A stretch of 16,432 bases of DNA, taken from Sulfurimonas sp. (GTDB lineage Bacteria; Campylobacterota; Campylobacteria; Campylobacterales; Sulfurimonadaceae). Below are positions 7,674-15,636 of this stretch, one piece after another. Made by a program: the position numbers and the translations under genes. Below the pieces are notes generated by a model. That model had not been told where the DNA came from and made no database searches. It saw nothing but the letters and a program-made list of their open reading frames with translations. Within the stretch, counting starts at the first letter, position 1; each line of letters opens with the position of its first letter. The stretch is taken from the NCBI GenBank assembly GCA_027056465.1, contig JALUKS010000014.1, positions 508 through 16,939 on the forward strand, read 5' to 3'.

Positions 7674-8215
7674 CTAAAACGCTTAAAAACCCTCTGAAAG
7701 TCCAGACTTACACTACAGGTAGTCTCTTTAAAGTGATAACTCTCAAGAGAAAAATCCCCCTGCTTATCATACTTTTTGTCATCAAGTTTATAAACTTTCG
7801 CGATAAGTTCATTAGGGTAGATAATGACATAATATTTTACTTTTTCTCTCTCATAGACCTCAAACTTATAGTTTTCATCTCTATGGGCAGTGGATGGGGA
7901 GATGATTTCTACTACTATTTCAGGTGCTTTGGTAAGGTGCATCTCATTTGTCTCAGCACAAGTAAGGGCGATATCTGGTCGTAGAACTGTCTCTTCATTG
8001 ACTTTATAGTCAACTTCTCCAAGCACCTCACAAAGTTCACAATCATCAAGCTGATTTCCAATATCTCTAATAATCTGACTTGCCAAACTCTGATGTTTTC
8101 TCATCGCTGCAGGAGTCATGGCAATAGCGATACCATCCATCAACTCCCAATCCCCCTCCCAAGATTTATAGTCATCATAACTGTAAGCAATATCCTCTAA
8201 TCGTAAAGCACCCAT
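7670..8215 (-). CDS. Uma2-family (DUF820) PD-(D/E)XK nuclease-like protein
   Basis: A 181-residue soluble protein of the Uma2 family, which has a restriction-endonuclease-like fold; the biological role of the family is poorly known. The N-terminus shows the family pattern DDYKSWEGDWELMDGIAIAM (14-33) and a following HQ (41-42). The core has LRPDIAL with Asp81, then PEIVVEIISPST with Glu103, and DENYKFEVY with Lys117, consistent with an intact metal site. The ATG at 8215 has a strong AAAGGAGG ribosome binding site in the 16-bp gap after galU. Its stop overlaps the ComEA-channel fusion start (ATGA), so the two are coupled. Uma2 genes are often scattered single genes, but here the overlaps make a shared function with the downstream motor pair worth considering. 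No target can be named. Confidence 0.8.
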   Translation of the reverse strand: MGALRLEDIAYSYDDYKSWEGDWELMDGIAIAMTPAAMRKHQSLASQIIRDIGNQLDDCELCEVLGEVDYKVNEETVLRPDIALTCAETNEMHLTKAPEIVVEIISPSTAHRDENYKFEVYEREKVKYYVIIYPNELIAKVYKLDDKKYDKQGDFSLESYHFKETTCSVSLDFQRVFKRFR

Positions 8216-8231
8216 AGCACCCTCCTTTTAT

Positions 8232-9077
8232 CTACTTAGCAGACTTTTCATAAAAATAGTTTGTTGCTTCCACAAATCCATCAACACTTCCACAATCAAA
8301 ACGGCGACCATCAAACTTATAGGCGATAACTTTCCCTATCTTTGCCATCTCTAAGAGTGCATCTGTTATCTGTATCTCGCCACCTTTTCCAGCTTTAGTT
8401 TCACGTAAAATATCAAAAATATCTGGAGTTAAGATGTAGCGACCGATGATAGCAAGATTTGAGGGAGCATCCTCTGGTTCTGGTTTCTCTACCATATCAT
8501 TTACACGAACAAGCCTGCCTGTACTATAACTCTCATCGTTGATAACATCTCCAGCGATAACACCATACTTATTGCTATCCTCAGCAGGTATCTCCTCAAC
8601 TGCTACGACACAACATTTATACTTCTCATAGAGCTTCACCATCTGTTTAAGAACACCATCACTCTGACTATCGCAGAGGTCATCAGCAAGGACAACACCA
8701 AAAGGCTCATTGCCTATAAGTGTTTCACCTGTTAAGATAGCATGCCCTAAACCTTTCATCTCAACCTGTCTAGTGTAGGAGAATGTGCAGTCATGAATAA
8801 CACTACGAATTTCAGTAAGATACGCCTCTTTTGCAGTCCCTTTTATCTGATGTTCCAACTCATAAGAGACATCAAAGTGATCCTCAATAGAGCGTTTACC
8901 TCGACCTGTTACGATAGCCATCGTATCTAGTCCCGCCTCTATCGCCTCTTCAACACCATACTGTAGGAGTGGTTTTGTAAGGACTGGAAGCATCTCTTTT
9001 GGGATAGCTTTTGTTGCTGGGAGGAAACGCGTCCCATAACCTGCTGCTGGAAATAGACATTTTTTAATTTTGCTCAT
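8232..9077 (-). CDS. galU: UTP-glucose-1-phosphate uridylyltransferase
   Basis: A 281-residue cytosolic enzyme that makes UDP-glucose from UTP and glucose-1-phosphate, feeding polysaccharide, lipooligosaccharide and glycan synthesis. The N-terminal nucleotide-binding signature PAAGYGTRFLPATK lies at 10-23, followed by KEMLPV (27-32); GLGHAILTG and VVLADDL occupy the sugar-nucleotide site further on, and VEKPEPEDAPS is typical of bacterial GalU. Length agrees with the family (about 270-300). The ATG at 9077 has AAAGG upstream, and a TATACT box 28 nt upstream could be its promoter. Only 16 bp separate it from the Uma2-like gene downstream, so readthrough into the nuclease and channel genes is likely. 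Confidence 0.96.
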   Translation of the reverse strand: MSKIKKCLFPAAGYGTRFLPATKAIPKEMLPVLTKPLLQYGVEEAIEAGLDTMAIVTGRGKRSIEDHFDVSYELEHQIKGTAKEAYLTEIRSVIHDCTFSYTRQVEMKGLGHAILTGETLIGNEPFGVVLADDLCDSQSDGVLKQMVKLYEKYKCCVVAVEEIPAEDSNKYGVIAGDVINDESYSTGRLVRVNDMVEKPEPEDAPSNLAIIGRYILTPDIFDILRETKAGKGGEIQITDALLEMAKIGKVIAYKFDGRRFDCGSVDGFVEATNYFYEKSAK

Positions 9078-9105
9078 TTTTAACCTTTATTATTTTTATA
9101 AATGA

Positions 9106-9111
9106 AGTATA
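9106..9111 (-). promoter_or_regulatory. Candidate -10 box for galU
   Basis: Reading the - strand, TATACT lies 28 nt before the galU ATG, with the AAAGG ribosome binding site between. No clear -35 box is seen, as is common in Campylobacterota. The 53-bp gap after cca has no convincing terminator, so galU may also be reached from the cca promoter. Confidence 0.35.
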
Positions 9112-9130
9112 GGCAAAAAGCACTTTTTTT

Positions 9131-10345
9131 CTACTGAATAAGATAGTTTTCCAACCAAATAAGAGCCTCATCTTTGCCTTGAAACTCTCCTCGTATCTGT
9201 GCCTCATAACCCCTCGCTAAAATAGTTTTAAACTCTTTAGATGGTTCTAATCCTATCGCTAAAAGGTCTCTTCCTTGCAAAAGTGCAGCTACTTCTCTCT
9301 CAGCTATATCTAACTCCTCTGCTCTTTGCTGGAGTCGTTTTACATTTTGCGTATACTTTTGCACTGTTTTTGCATCAAGAAAAAGGAGGAAGAGTCGTAA
9401 CTTTACTTTTGTTGCTAAAAAGTAGAGCTGATAATCTGAAACATCTTTAAAAGGTGCTACAAGATAATCACTAAACTCTATAAAAGTAGCTACATTTTTG
9501 AGCAGTTTCACATCTGCCGTTATCTGCTTAAAAGTAGAAAATGTCTCTTTTTTATAGAGCAGTGAGAAGTAGAGAAGTAGTGCCTCTTTCTCATCTATAT
9601 CTAAATGAAATCCTGCAAGTTTATCCACCTCACGAAGCGTATGCCACTCTCTAAAAAGCCCTAAATTATGCAGGAGTTTTATCCCTATGGAGGGTTGAGG
9701 AGATTGGAGAAAAAGTTTCTGTATCTCGCCATAGACTCTCTCCTTTGCCAACTCTTGAAACTCCCTCTCTTGCACCATCTCTCTACAGAGAAGTAAAAGT
9801 TTCTTATCGACTTGCATCTCCAAACGCGATGCAAACTGCACCATACGCAAAACGCGAAGAGGGTCTTCTCTAAAGGTCACACTATCGACAGCTCTTAGTC
9901 TCTTCTCTTTTAAATCTTCAAGCCCACCAAAAGGGTCAAGGATTTTCTCTTCAAAAACATCATAACCGATAGCATTTATGGTAAAGTCTCGGCGTTTCGT
10001 GGCGTTTACAAAGTCGAGAGTGGCATCTACTTCTACCTCAAAACCCCTATGCCCCTTAGAGATTTTAGAGTCTCTACGTGGAAGTGAGAAGTCAAGCTCT
10101 AAGCCATCAAACACCAACTTGCAAACGCCGAAACTTCTTCCTACACTATTCACATCACCAAACTCTTGGAGTATCTTCTCTAGCTTCTCAAAACTCTCTA
10201 CACCATAGAGTTCAATGTCAATATCATTTGAGCATCGAGCTAGTAAAAAATCTCGAACATAGCCACCAACAAAGATAGGTTTTATCCCATAGAGCTTTAA
10301 CTTGGCAAAAATCTTCTCTAAGGATTGTGGATAGTTTATTTGCAT
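9131..10345 (-). CDS. cca: Class II CCA tRNA nucleotidyltransferase / poly(A) polymerase family protein
   Basis: A 404-residue enzyme that would build or repair the 3' CCA end of tRNAs. The class II nucleotidyltransferase head is clear: GGYVRDFLL (27-35), the DIDIE metal-binding acidic residues (41-45), and RRDFTINAIGYD near 118-129. Then follow ILDPFGGLEDLKEKRLRAV and FREDPLRVLRMVQFASRL, the nucleotide-specificity region, and the LAKERVYGEIQKLF helix. The C-terminal half is helical and less conserved. With no second family member in the window, a CCA-adding role is more likely than polyadenylation, but the sequence alone cannot fully separate them. GAGGAG about 10 nt before the ATG serves as ribosome binding site. 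It is transcribed divergently from typA. Confidence 0.9.
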   Translation of the reverse strand: MQINYPQSLEKIFAKLKLYGIKPIFVGGYVRDFLLARCSNDIDIELYGVESFEKLEKILQEFGDVNSVGRSFGVCKLVFDGLELDFSLPRRDSKISKGHRGFEVEVDATLDFVNATKRRDFTINAIGYDVFEEKILDPFGGLEDLKEKRLRAVDSVTFREDPLRVLRMVQFASRLEMQVDKKLLLLCREMVQEREFQELAKERVYGEIQKLFLQSPQPSIGIKLLHNLGLFREWHTLREVDKLAGFHLDIDEKEALLLYFSLLYKKETFSTFKQITADVKLLKNVATFIEFSDYLVAPFKDVSDYQLYFLATKVKLRLFLLFLDAKTVQKYTQNVKRLQQRAEELDIAEREVAALLQGRDLLAIGLEPSKEFKTILARGYEAQIRGEFQGKDEALIWLENYLIQ

Positions 10346-10386
10346 CTTCTACTGCTCCTCTGCTCTTTCTTCTAAGTTTAACCAAA

Positions 10387-10392
10387 ATTATA
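10387..10392 (-). promoter_or_regulatory. Candidate -10 box for cca
   Basis: On the - strand the box reads exactly TATAAT, 41 nt upstream of the cca ATG at 10345. It mirrors the typA -10 box 12 bp away on the other strand, so each box falls near the -35 zone of the other promoter. Confidence 0.45.
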
Positions 10393-10404
10393 CATTTATT
10401 TAGA

Positions 10405-10410
10405 TATAAT
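10405..10410 (+). promoter_or_regulatory. Candidate -10 box for typA
   Basis: A perfect TATAAT inside TTTAGATATAATTC, 36 nt before the typA ATG at 10447. The AAGGA ribosome binding site at 10434-10438 follows. Upstream sequence is T/A rich with no clear -35 box, as is usual in this phylum. Confidence 0.6.
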
Positions 10411-10446
10411 TCGCGAAATTTAAACCTGAAACAAGGAAAAACCTCT

Positions 10447-12258
10447 ATGCAAAAAATAAGAAATATTGCCGTTATCGCTCACGTTGACCACGGTAAGACT
10501 ACACTAGTTGATGGACTACTAGAGCAATCTGGTACTTTTGGTTCTCACGAACAACATGATGAAAGAGCTATGGATAGCAACGACATCGAAAAAGAGCGTG
10601 GGATTACAATCCTCTCTAAAAACACTGCTATCACTTATGGTGATCACAAGATTAACATTATTGACACTCCGGGACACGCCGATTTCGGTGGTGAGGTTGA
10701 GCGTGTTCTTAAAATGGTTGATGGCGTTTTAGTTCTTGTTGATGCTTATGAGGGTGTTATGCCTCAGACTAAGTTCGTTGTGAAGAAGATGCTTGCACTT
10801 GGTAAAAAACCAATCGTTGTAATTAACAAAATCGACAAACCTTCTGCTGAGCCAGATCGTGTTGTAGATGAGATGTTTGACCTCTTTGCTGATATGGGTG
10901 CAACTGATGATCAACAAGATTTCCCTATTATCTATGCTGCTGCTCGTGATGGTATGGCTAAGTTAGATATGGCTGATACTGATGGCGATTTCAAATGTAT
11001 CTTTGATACTATCTTAGAGTCTATTCCTGAGCCAGAGGGTTCTCCAGAGAATCCACTTCAAGCACAAGTATTTACACTTGATTATGATAACTATGTTGGT
11101 AAGATAGGTATTAGCCGTATTTTCAATGGTACTGTAAACAAGGGTGATAACATTATGCTTGCAAAAGCTGATGGCGAAATGGTTAAGGGAAAAATCACTA
11201 AACTTATCGGTTTTCACGGTCTAAATCGTATGGAGATAGATCAAGCTGAAGCTGGTGACATCGTTGCGTTTGCTGGTATGGAGACTGTTGATGTTGGTGA
11301 TACTGTTTGTGATGTTAATAATCCTGTAGCACTTGACCCTATGCATGTTGAAGAGCCAACTTTAACAGTTATATTTGCTGTAAATGACTCTCCACTCGCT
11401 GGTAAAGAGGGAAAACATGTAACTTCTAACAAGCTTCGTGAGCGTTTAGAGTTCGAGATGAACACAAATGTTGCTATGAAACTTGAAGTTGTTGGCGAAG
11501 GTAAGTTCAAAGTTTCAGGTCGTGGTGAGCTTCAGATTACTGTTCTTGCTGAAAATATGCGTCGTGAAGACTTTGAGTTCTCTATCTCTCGTCCAGAGGT
11601 TATTACTAAAGAGATTGAGGGTGTGAAATGTGAGCCATTTGAGCACCTAGTTATCGATGTTCCTGAAGATTTATCTGGTGGTGTTATCGAGCGTCTTGGT
11701 AAGAGAAAAGCTGAAATGAAATCAATGCTTCCAATGGGTTCTGGTTTCCAACGTATCGAGTTTGAAATTCCTGCTCGTTCACTTATCGGTTTCCGTGGTC
11801 AGTTCTTAACAGACACTAAAGGTGAGGGTATCATGAACCACTCATTCTTAGAGTTCCGTCCTCATACAGGTGGTGTTGAGTCTCGTTCTTACGGTGCACT
11901 TGTATCTATGACTGCTGGATCAACTCTTGCATTCTCACTCTTTGGTATTCAAAACCGTGGTGTTCTCTACATCGGTGTTCAGACTGAAGTATATGAAGGT
12001 ATGATTGTTGGTGAACATGCACGTGATAATGACTTAGTTGTTAATCCTATTAAAGGAAAAGCACAGTCAAATGTTCGTTCATCTGGTGCTGATGAAGCTA
12101 TCAAGCTTATCCCACCTCGTGATATGTCACTAGAGCGTGCTTTAGAGTGGATCGAAGATGATGAGTTACTTGAAGTAACTCCTAAATCTGTTCGTATTCG
12201 TAAAAAATTCTTAACTGAAGCTGAGCGTAAACGCCACTCTCGTGGTGGTAAACACTAG
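10447..12258 (+). CDS. typA: TypA/BipA ribosome-associated translational GTPase
   Basis: A 603-residue GTPase of the EF-G/LepA group, normal length for TypA/BipA. It acts on the ribosome in late subunit assembly and stress or cold adaptation in other bacteria. Visible motifs: P-loop AHVDHGKT (11-18), switch I with EKERGITI, DTPGHADFGGEVERV, and NKIDKP for guanine recognition; then the beta-barrel domain 2, EF-G-like domains, and the BipA-specific C-terminal part ending ERKRHSRGGKH. An open frame extends 40 codons further upstream, but that part overlaps the cca start and the promoter; the ATG at 10447 has AAGGA upstream and begins with the family's MQKIRNIAVIAHVDHGK. Arginine is mostly CGT here, unlike the AGA-rich neighbours, a sign of high expression. 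Confidence 0.97.
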   Translation: MQKIRNIAVIAHVDHGKTTLVDGLLEQSGTFGSHEQHDERAMDSNDIEKERGITILSKNTAITYGDHKINIIDTPGHADFGGEVERVLKMVDGVLVLVDAYEGVMPQTKFVVKKMLALGKKPIVVINKIDKPSAEPDRVVDEMFDLFADMGATDDQQDFPIIYAAARDGMAKLDMADTDGDFKCIFDTILESIPEPEGSPENPLQAQVFTLDYDNYVGKIGISRIFNGTVNKGDNIMLAKADGEMVKGKITKLIGFHGLNRMEIDQAEAGDIVAFAGMETVDVGDTVCDVNNPVALDPMHVEEPTLTVIFAVNDSPLAGKEGKHVTSNKLRERLEFEMNTNVAMKLEVVGEGKFKVSGRGELQITVLAENMRREDFEFSISRPEVITKEIEGVKCEPFEHLVIDVPEDLSGGVIERLGKRKAEMKSMLPMGSGFQRIEFEIPARSLIGFRGQFLTDTKGEGIMNHSFLEFRPHTGGVESRSYGALVSMTAGSTLAFSLFGIQNRGVLYIGVQTEVYEGMIVGEHARDNDLVVNPIKGKAQSNVRSSGADEAIKLIPPRDMSLERALEWIEDDELLEVTPKSVRIRKKFLTEAERKRHSRGGKH

Positions 12259-12272
12259 TTTTATCTTTTCAC

Positions 12273-12299
12273 TTCTCACACTCTATTTAGGTGTGAGAA
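12273..12299 (+). terminator. Stem-loop after typA (possible weak terminator)
   Basis: A perfect 9-bp inverted repeat, TTCTCACAC and GTGTGAGAA, around a 9-nt loop begins 15 nt after the typA stop. No T-run follows the right arm (ACTCTCC), so it is not a classic intrinsic terminator; it may protect the mRNA 3' end or act with a factor. Confidence 0.4.
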
Positions 12300-12348
12300 A
12301 CTCTCCAAATATCACTACTAGCACACTTCTTTATGTTAGTATTATCCT

Positions 12349-14376
12349 ATGAATAACAATTTGATTACAACAACTTATGCTAAAGAACATCTTATCAGTG
12401 TAATGAAAGAGCTAGATAAAAGTTCAACTAAATGTGAAATAAATACTATTGTTGAAAATTTAGTAAAAAAAGTGACAGCTTCTGAATACTCATCATTATG
12501 GATTTATGATTCTACTAAAGCAGTGTTATATCGAGAGAGAGGAGATAAAACACCACGAGAAATCTCAGTTGAAGCAAAAAAAGGACTTCTCTACAGCTGT
12601 TTTGCTACAAAAAAAAGTATTGTAACTAACTATTTGGCTAGTGAAAAAAATTATATTCCTGAGATTGATAATCCTGATAATATTAAGATGAAATCTAAAA
12701 TTATGATTCCTCTTGTTGATGAGGGAGTTTTTTTAGGTATTGTTACTGCATACTCTTCTGTTGCCCAAATGAAAAAGTTTGATACTAACGATATAGAACT
12801 TCTCAATGCAATTACTCCATTTACAATTAGTGCTATCCAAAAAATTAAAAACTACCCTTTTAAAGATAGAAGAAAAAAAAATTCAGGAGCTGTAGAGAGT
12901 ATTAAGAAATTAGAGCAGATTGAAGAGCAAAGAGAAAAGGTACAAACATCTCAAGAGGTACTTGATTTTGTGGCAAATATTGTACATGATATAAGAACAC
13001 CCTCTAATGGATTATTTGGTTTTTTAGATATTTTAGAAGAGCAGATAGAGGATGAAAGACTCAAGCAGTATCTCAGTCATGCCAAAGAGAGTGCTAAGCT
13101 TATAAGTGACTTAACAACTTCGATTTTAGATGGTGTATCTACTAGAAGAGAAGTCTCAAAGTCTCAAAATGAGACAGTCTCTCCTTTTAAATTTTTTGGT
13201 GATATTGCTAATATATTTTCTGCAACTATGTTTCAAAAGCAGATAAGTTACAATATCTATATAGACCCACTTCTTCCTAAAGAGATAGAGGTAGAGAGTA
13301 TTAAACTCAAACGTATTATTATGAATCTTATTGGTAATGCTAGTAAATTTACAGGGAATAATGAGACTATAGAGTTTTCTATAAGATATAAATGTCAAGA
13401 TGAAAAGATTCATATCTTTGTGAAAGATAGTGGTATCGGGATAGCAAAAGAGAAGCAAGAAGAGATTTTTGAGGCATTTAAACAGGCTGAAGATAACACT
13501 AACTTAGAGTATGGTGGTACAGGATTAGGTTTGGCTATTAGTGCTGGATATGTCAAAGAAATGGGTGGTAAACTTCATGTGGAAAGTGAATTAGATAAGG
13601 GAAGTACTTTTTATTTTGATCTCCCTATAAATGTGAAAGATGAAGAGCTAAAATTTACTCCAGTAGAGAACAAAGAGATAAATATAGCATTTTTAATGCA
13701 AGAAAAAAATAATCAAATAGCTAGCCATATCTCGAGATATTTATTAAAGATGGGTATAAAGAAGTGTTTAGCATCTTACTCTTTAGAAAAGATCTCTTCA
13801 AATATTACTCATATTATAATCTTTGAGAATATGTTAACTCTTGAGGTGTTTGAGTATGCAAAAAGAAATAAATTAAAGATTCTAGTGGTTGAAGAAAATT
13901 TTTTAAAACTTACGAAACAGAATTTAGATGGAGCAACTCTTATCTCTCAATATGAGTACTATGCTGAAAATTTATATGCTTTTATAGATGAAAGAAAAAC
14001 ACCAAAAGTCTTGATAGTTGATGATGATAAAATCAGTATTTATCTTATAAAAGCGATGCTTAACGAGGAGCTATGTGATGTAGATGTAGCTTATAATGGA
14101 AAGGATGGACTTGACCTTTTAGAATCCTCTATAGATAACAATCAGCCTTACTCTCTTGTATACTCTGATGCAAATATGCCAATCATGACAGGTAATGAGA
14201 TGTTACAAAGGTATGCTGAATATGCAAAAAGAAAAAATGTTGCAAAAATTTTATCTATTTCTATCTCAGGAGATATATATAAAAAAGATAATGATGATGA
14301 GTTTGATTTATATATTGGCAAGCCATTTAACAATGAAGATATAAAATCTGCCTTTTATAAATCAATAGTATCTTAA
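12349..14376 (+). CDS. Soluble hybrid sensor histidine kinase (GAF-HisKA-HATPase-REC)
   Basis: A 675-residue protein with no transmembrane helix, so it senses a cytoplasmic signal. Order of parts: a GAF-like domain (about 20-165); a charged linker; HisKA with the phospho-accepting His213 (IVHDIRTPSNG); HATPase with N box (NLIGNASKF, 326-334), DSGIGI (360-365) and GTGLGL (390-395); a degenerate receiver-like segment (about 444-546) without a phospho-acceptor Asp; and a C-terminal receiver with acidic Asp558-560, acceptor Asp607 (SDANMP) and Lys658 (GKPF). No DNA-binding output follows, so phosphate probably passes to another protein or acts by binding. No good ribosome binding site precedes the ATG at 12349; TATTAT just before it leaves a leaderless or weakly translated start possible. 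The signal is unknown. Confidence 0.92.
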   Translation: MNNNLITTTYAKEHLISVMKELDKSSTKCEINTIVENLVKKVTASEYSSLWIYDSTKAVLYRERGDKTPREISVEAKKGLLYSCFATKKSIVTNYLASEKNYIPEIDNPDNIKMKSKIMIPLVDEGVFLGIVTAYSSVAQMKKFDTNDIELLNAITPFTISAIQKIKNYPFKDRRKKNSGAVESIKKLEQIEEQREKVQTSQEVLDFVANIVHDIRTPSNGLFGFLDILEEQIEDERLKQYLSHAKESAKLISDLTTSILDGVSTRREVSKSQNETVSPFKFFGDIANIFSATMFQKQISYNIYIDPLLPKEIEVESIKLKRIIMNLIGNASKFTGNNETIEFSIRYKCQDEKIHIFVKDSGIGIAKEKQEEIFEAFKQAEDNTNLEYGGTGLGLAISAGYVKEMGGKLHVESELDKGSTFYFDLPINVKDEELKFTPVENKEINIAFLMQEKNNQIASHISRYLLKMGIKKCLASYSLEKISSNITHIIIFENMLTLEVFEYAKRNKLKILVVEENFLKLTKQNLDGATLISQYEYYAENLYAFIDERKTPKVLIVDDDKISIYLIKAMLNEELCDVDVAYNGKDGLDLLESSIDNNQPYSLVYSDANMPIMTGNEMLQRYAEYAKRKNVAKILSISISGDIYKKDNDDEFDLYIGKPFNNEDIKSAFYKSIVS

Positions 14377-14403
14377 AAAGCCTAATATTGAGCAATTAGC
14401 TAA

Positions 14404-15636
14404 TTATTTCGTGTTTTTATCTTTATACATAGCCTTATCTGCTGTTTTGAAAAGTTCGTCAATATCACTTGTATCTTCTGGATAGTAACTCACCCCTAGG
14501 CTTAAATCAAAAGATATGATGTCATTTTTTGTATAGTGAAGTGGCATCTTCGTGATAATTTTTTTAAAATTAGTAATTTTTTTCTTAATTTCACTATTCT
14601 CTTTAAGATTAATAAAGAGTACAGCAAATGTATCTTCCCCAATTCTGGCAACGGTGTCATTTTTGCGAACTATATAAAGTAGTAGTTTTGCTACATGTTT
14701 TAAAAGCATATCTCCTGCATGATATCCATACTCTTCATTGATAGTGCTGAGCTTATTTAGGTCTATGAAGCATAGAGCAAAAGAGGTATTATCTTCATTG
14801 AATTTTTTAACTGCTTCATCTATTTTTTTTAGAAGCTGTGTACGATTTGCTAGTCCTGTAAGGCTATCATGTACAGAAGCATGTTCTAACTCTTTTTCTA
14901 TCTGTTTAAGACAGGTGATATCTTGACAAATAATGATATTTTCATGAACATTAGAATTCTTAGTCATAGGAATGATGTTAGCATAAAAAGAGATAACTTC
15001 ATCCATTTGGTTGGTGGCATTAAAGATAATACTGCTATTCCCATCTAAGGCTAAATCTCTTGCCTTAAAAAATTGAGAGAAGTGTTCACCTATAATATTA
15101 TCTTTAGAAAGATCAAAAAAGTGACTAAAAGCACTATTAATAAGAGTGATATAACCATCCATATCGACATTAAAACTCAGAAGTCTCTGATTAATTACTT
15201 CACAGTTGTGTTTATGTTCTTTACTATCGCTAGTCTCATACACTAGTGACTGTTTATTTATCTCCTGAATCATATTGATATAACGCAGGGACTCCATTGT
15301 TTTTTTTGTTATGTATGCAATAAAAAGATTTTCACCATCTTTAGGAGTAAAAACTTCTATATCCAAATCATAATAGTGATTATTCTTTAAAAGCATAGGA
15401 ATATAGATACTAGATTTACTTTCTACCTCGCATGAAAAGAGTTGAGACATTCTCTCTTCTAGACCAATAAACTCATACATAACATCACGAATATCAGAAG
15501 AAATTTTTAGTTTAGATGGGTCATTAGCTATATTTATGACAAGGTCATTAAAAGTGACAATTTTAAAATTTTCATCAAAAACAATATAAGAGACACTGTT
15601 TTTTGTGCAAACAAGTTTAGCAATACTATTTATCAT
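14404..15636 (-). CDS. PAS-GGDEF protein with degenerate catalytic motif (possible c-di-GMP receptor)
   Basis: A 410-residue protein without membrane helices. Two PAS-like regions (about 13-112 and 145-245) precede a GGDEF domain (about 250-405) with HDSLTGLANR (256-265) and CFIDLNKLSTIN (289-300). The signature motif reads GEDTF at 333-337 in place of GGDEF: the second Gly is Glu and the catalytic Glu is Thr, so cyclase activity is doubtful. The inhibitory RXXD site is intact (Arg324-Lys-Asn-Asp327), exactly five residues before the motif, so the domain may bind c-di-GMP as a receptor. It starts in a 1-bp overlap (TAATG) with the small GTPase gene, the third member of a coupled operon. Both PAS regions lack an obvious cofactor motif. 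Confidence 0.88.
   Translation of the reverse strand: MINSIAKLVCTKNSVSYIVFDENFKIVTFNDLVINIANDPSKLKISSDIRDVMYEFIGLEERMSQLFSCEVESKSSIYIPMLLKNNHYYDLDIEVFTPKDGENLFIAYITKKTMESLRYINMIQEINKQSLVYETSDSKEHKHNCEVINQRLLSFNVDMDGYITLINSAFSHFFDLSKDNIIGEHFSQFFKARDLALDGNSSIIFNATNQMDEVISFYANIIPMTKNSNVHENIIICQDITCLKQIEKELEHASVHDSLTGLANRTQLLKKIDEAVKKFNEDNTSFALCFIDLNKLSTINEEYGYHAGDMLLKHVAKLLLYIVRKNDTVARIGEDTFAVLFINLKENSEIKKKITNFKKIITKMPLHYTKNDIISFDLSLGVSYYPEDTSDIDELFKTADKAMYKDKNTK

Noticed and set aside
9111..9128. AAAAAG/CTTTTT repeat between cca and galU as a terminator
   Set aside because: The stem is almost all A-T pairs with too little room for a loop.
10327..10446. An upstream in-frame extension of typA by 40 codons
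   Set aside because: It overlaps the start of cca and both candidate promoters, has no match to the TypA N-terminus, and the ATG at 10447 has its own ribosome binding site.
11241..11510. Open frame on the - strand inside typA
   Set aside because: It lies wholly within a well-supported, highly conserved gene and is low-complexity Ser/Thr-rich, the usual look of an antisense shadow.
13156..13458. 100-residue open frame on the - strand inside the histidine kinase
   Set aside because: It is antisense to the conserved ATPase domain, has no ribosome binding site and no recognisable domain.
14394..14405. Palindrome AATTAGCTAATT between the kinase and GGDEF genes as a two-way terminator
   Set aside because: It is AT-rich with no loop and overlaps the GGDEF gene stop codon; T-runs are weak. 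Chance is likely in AT-rich sequence.
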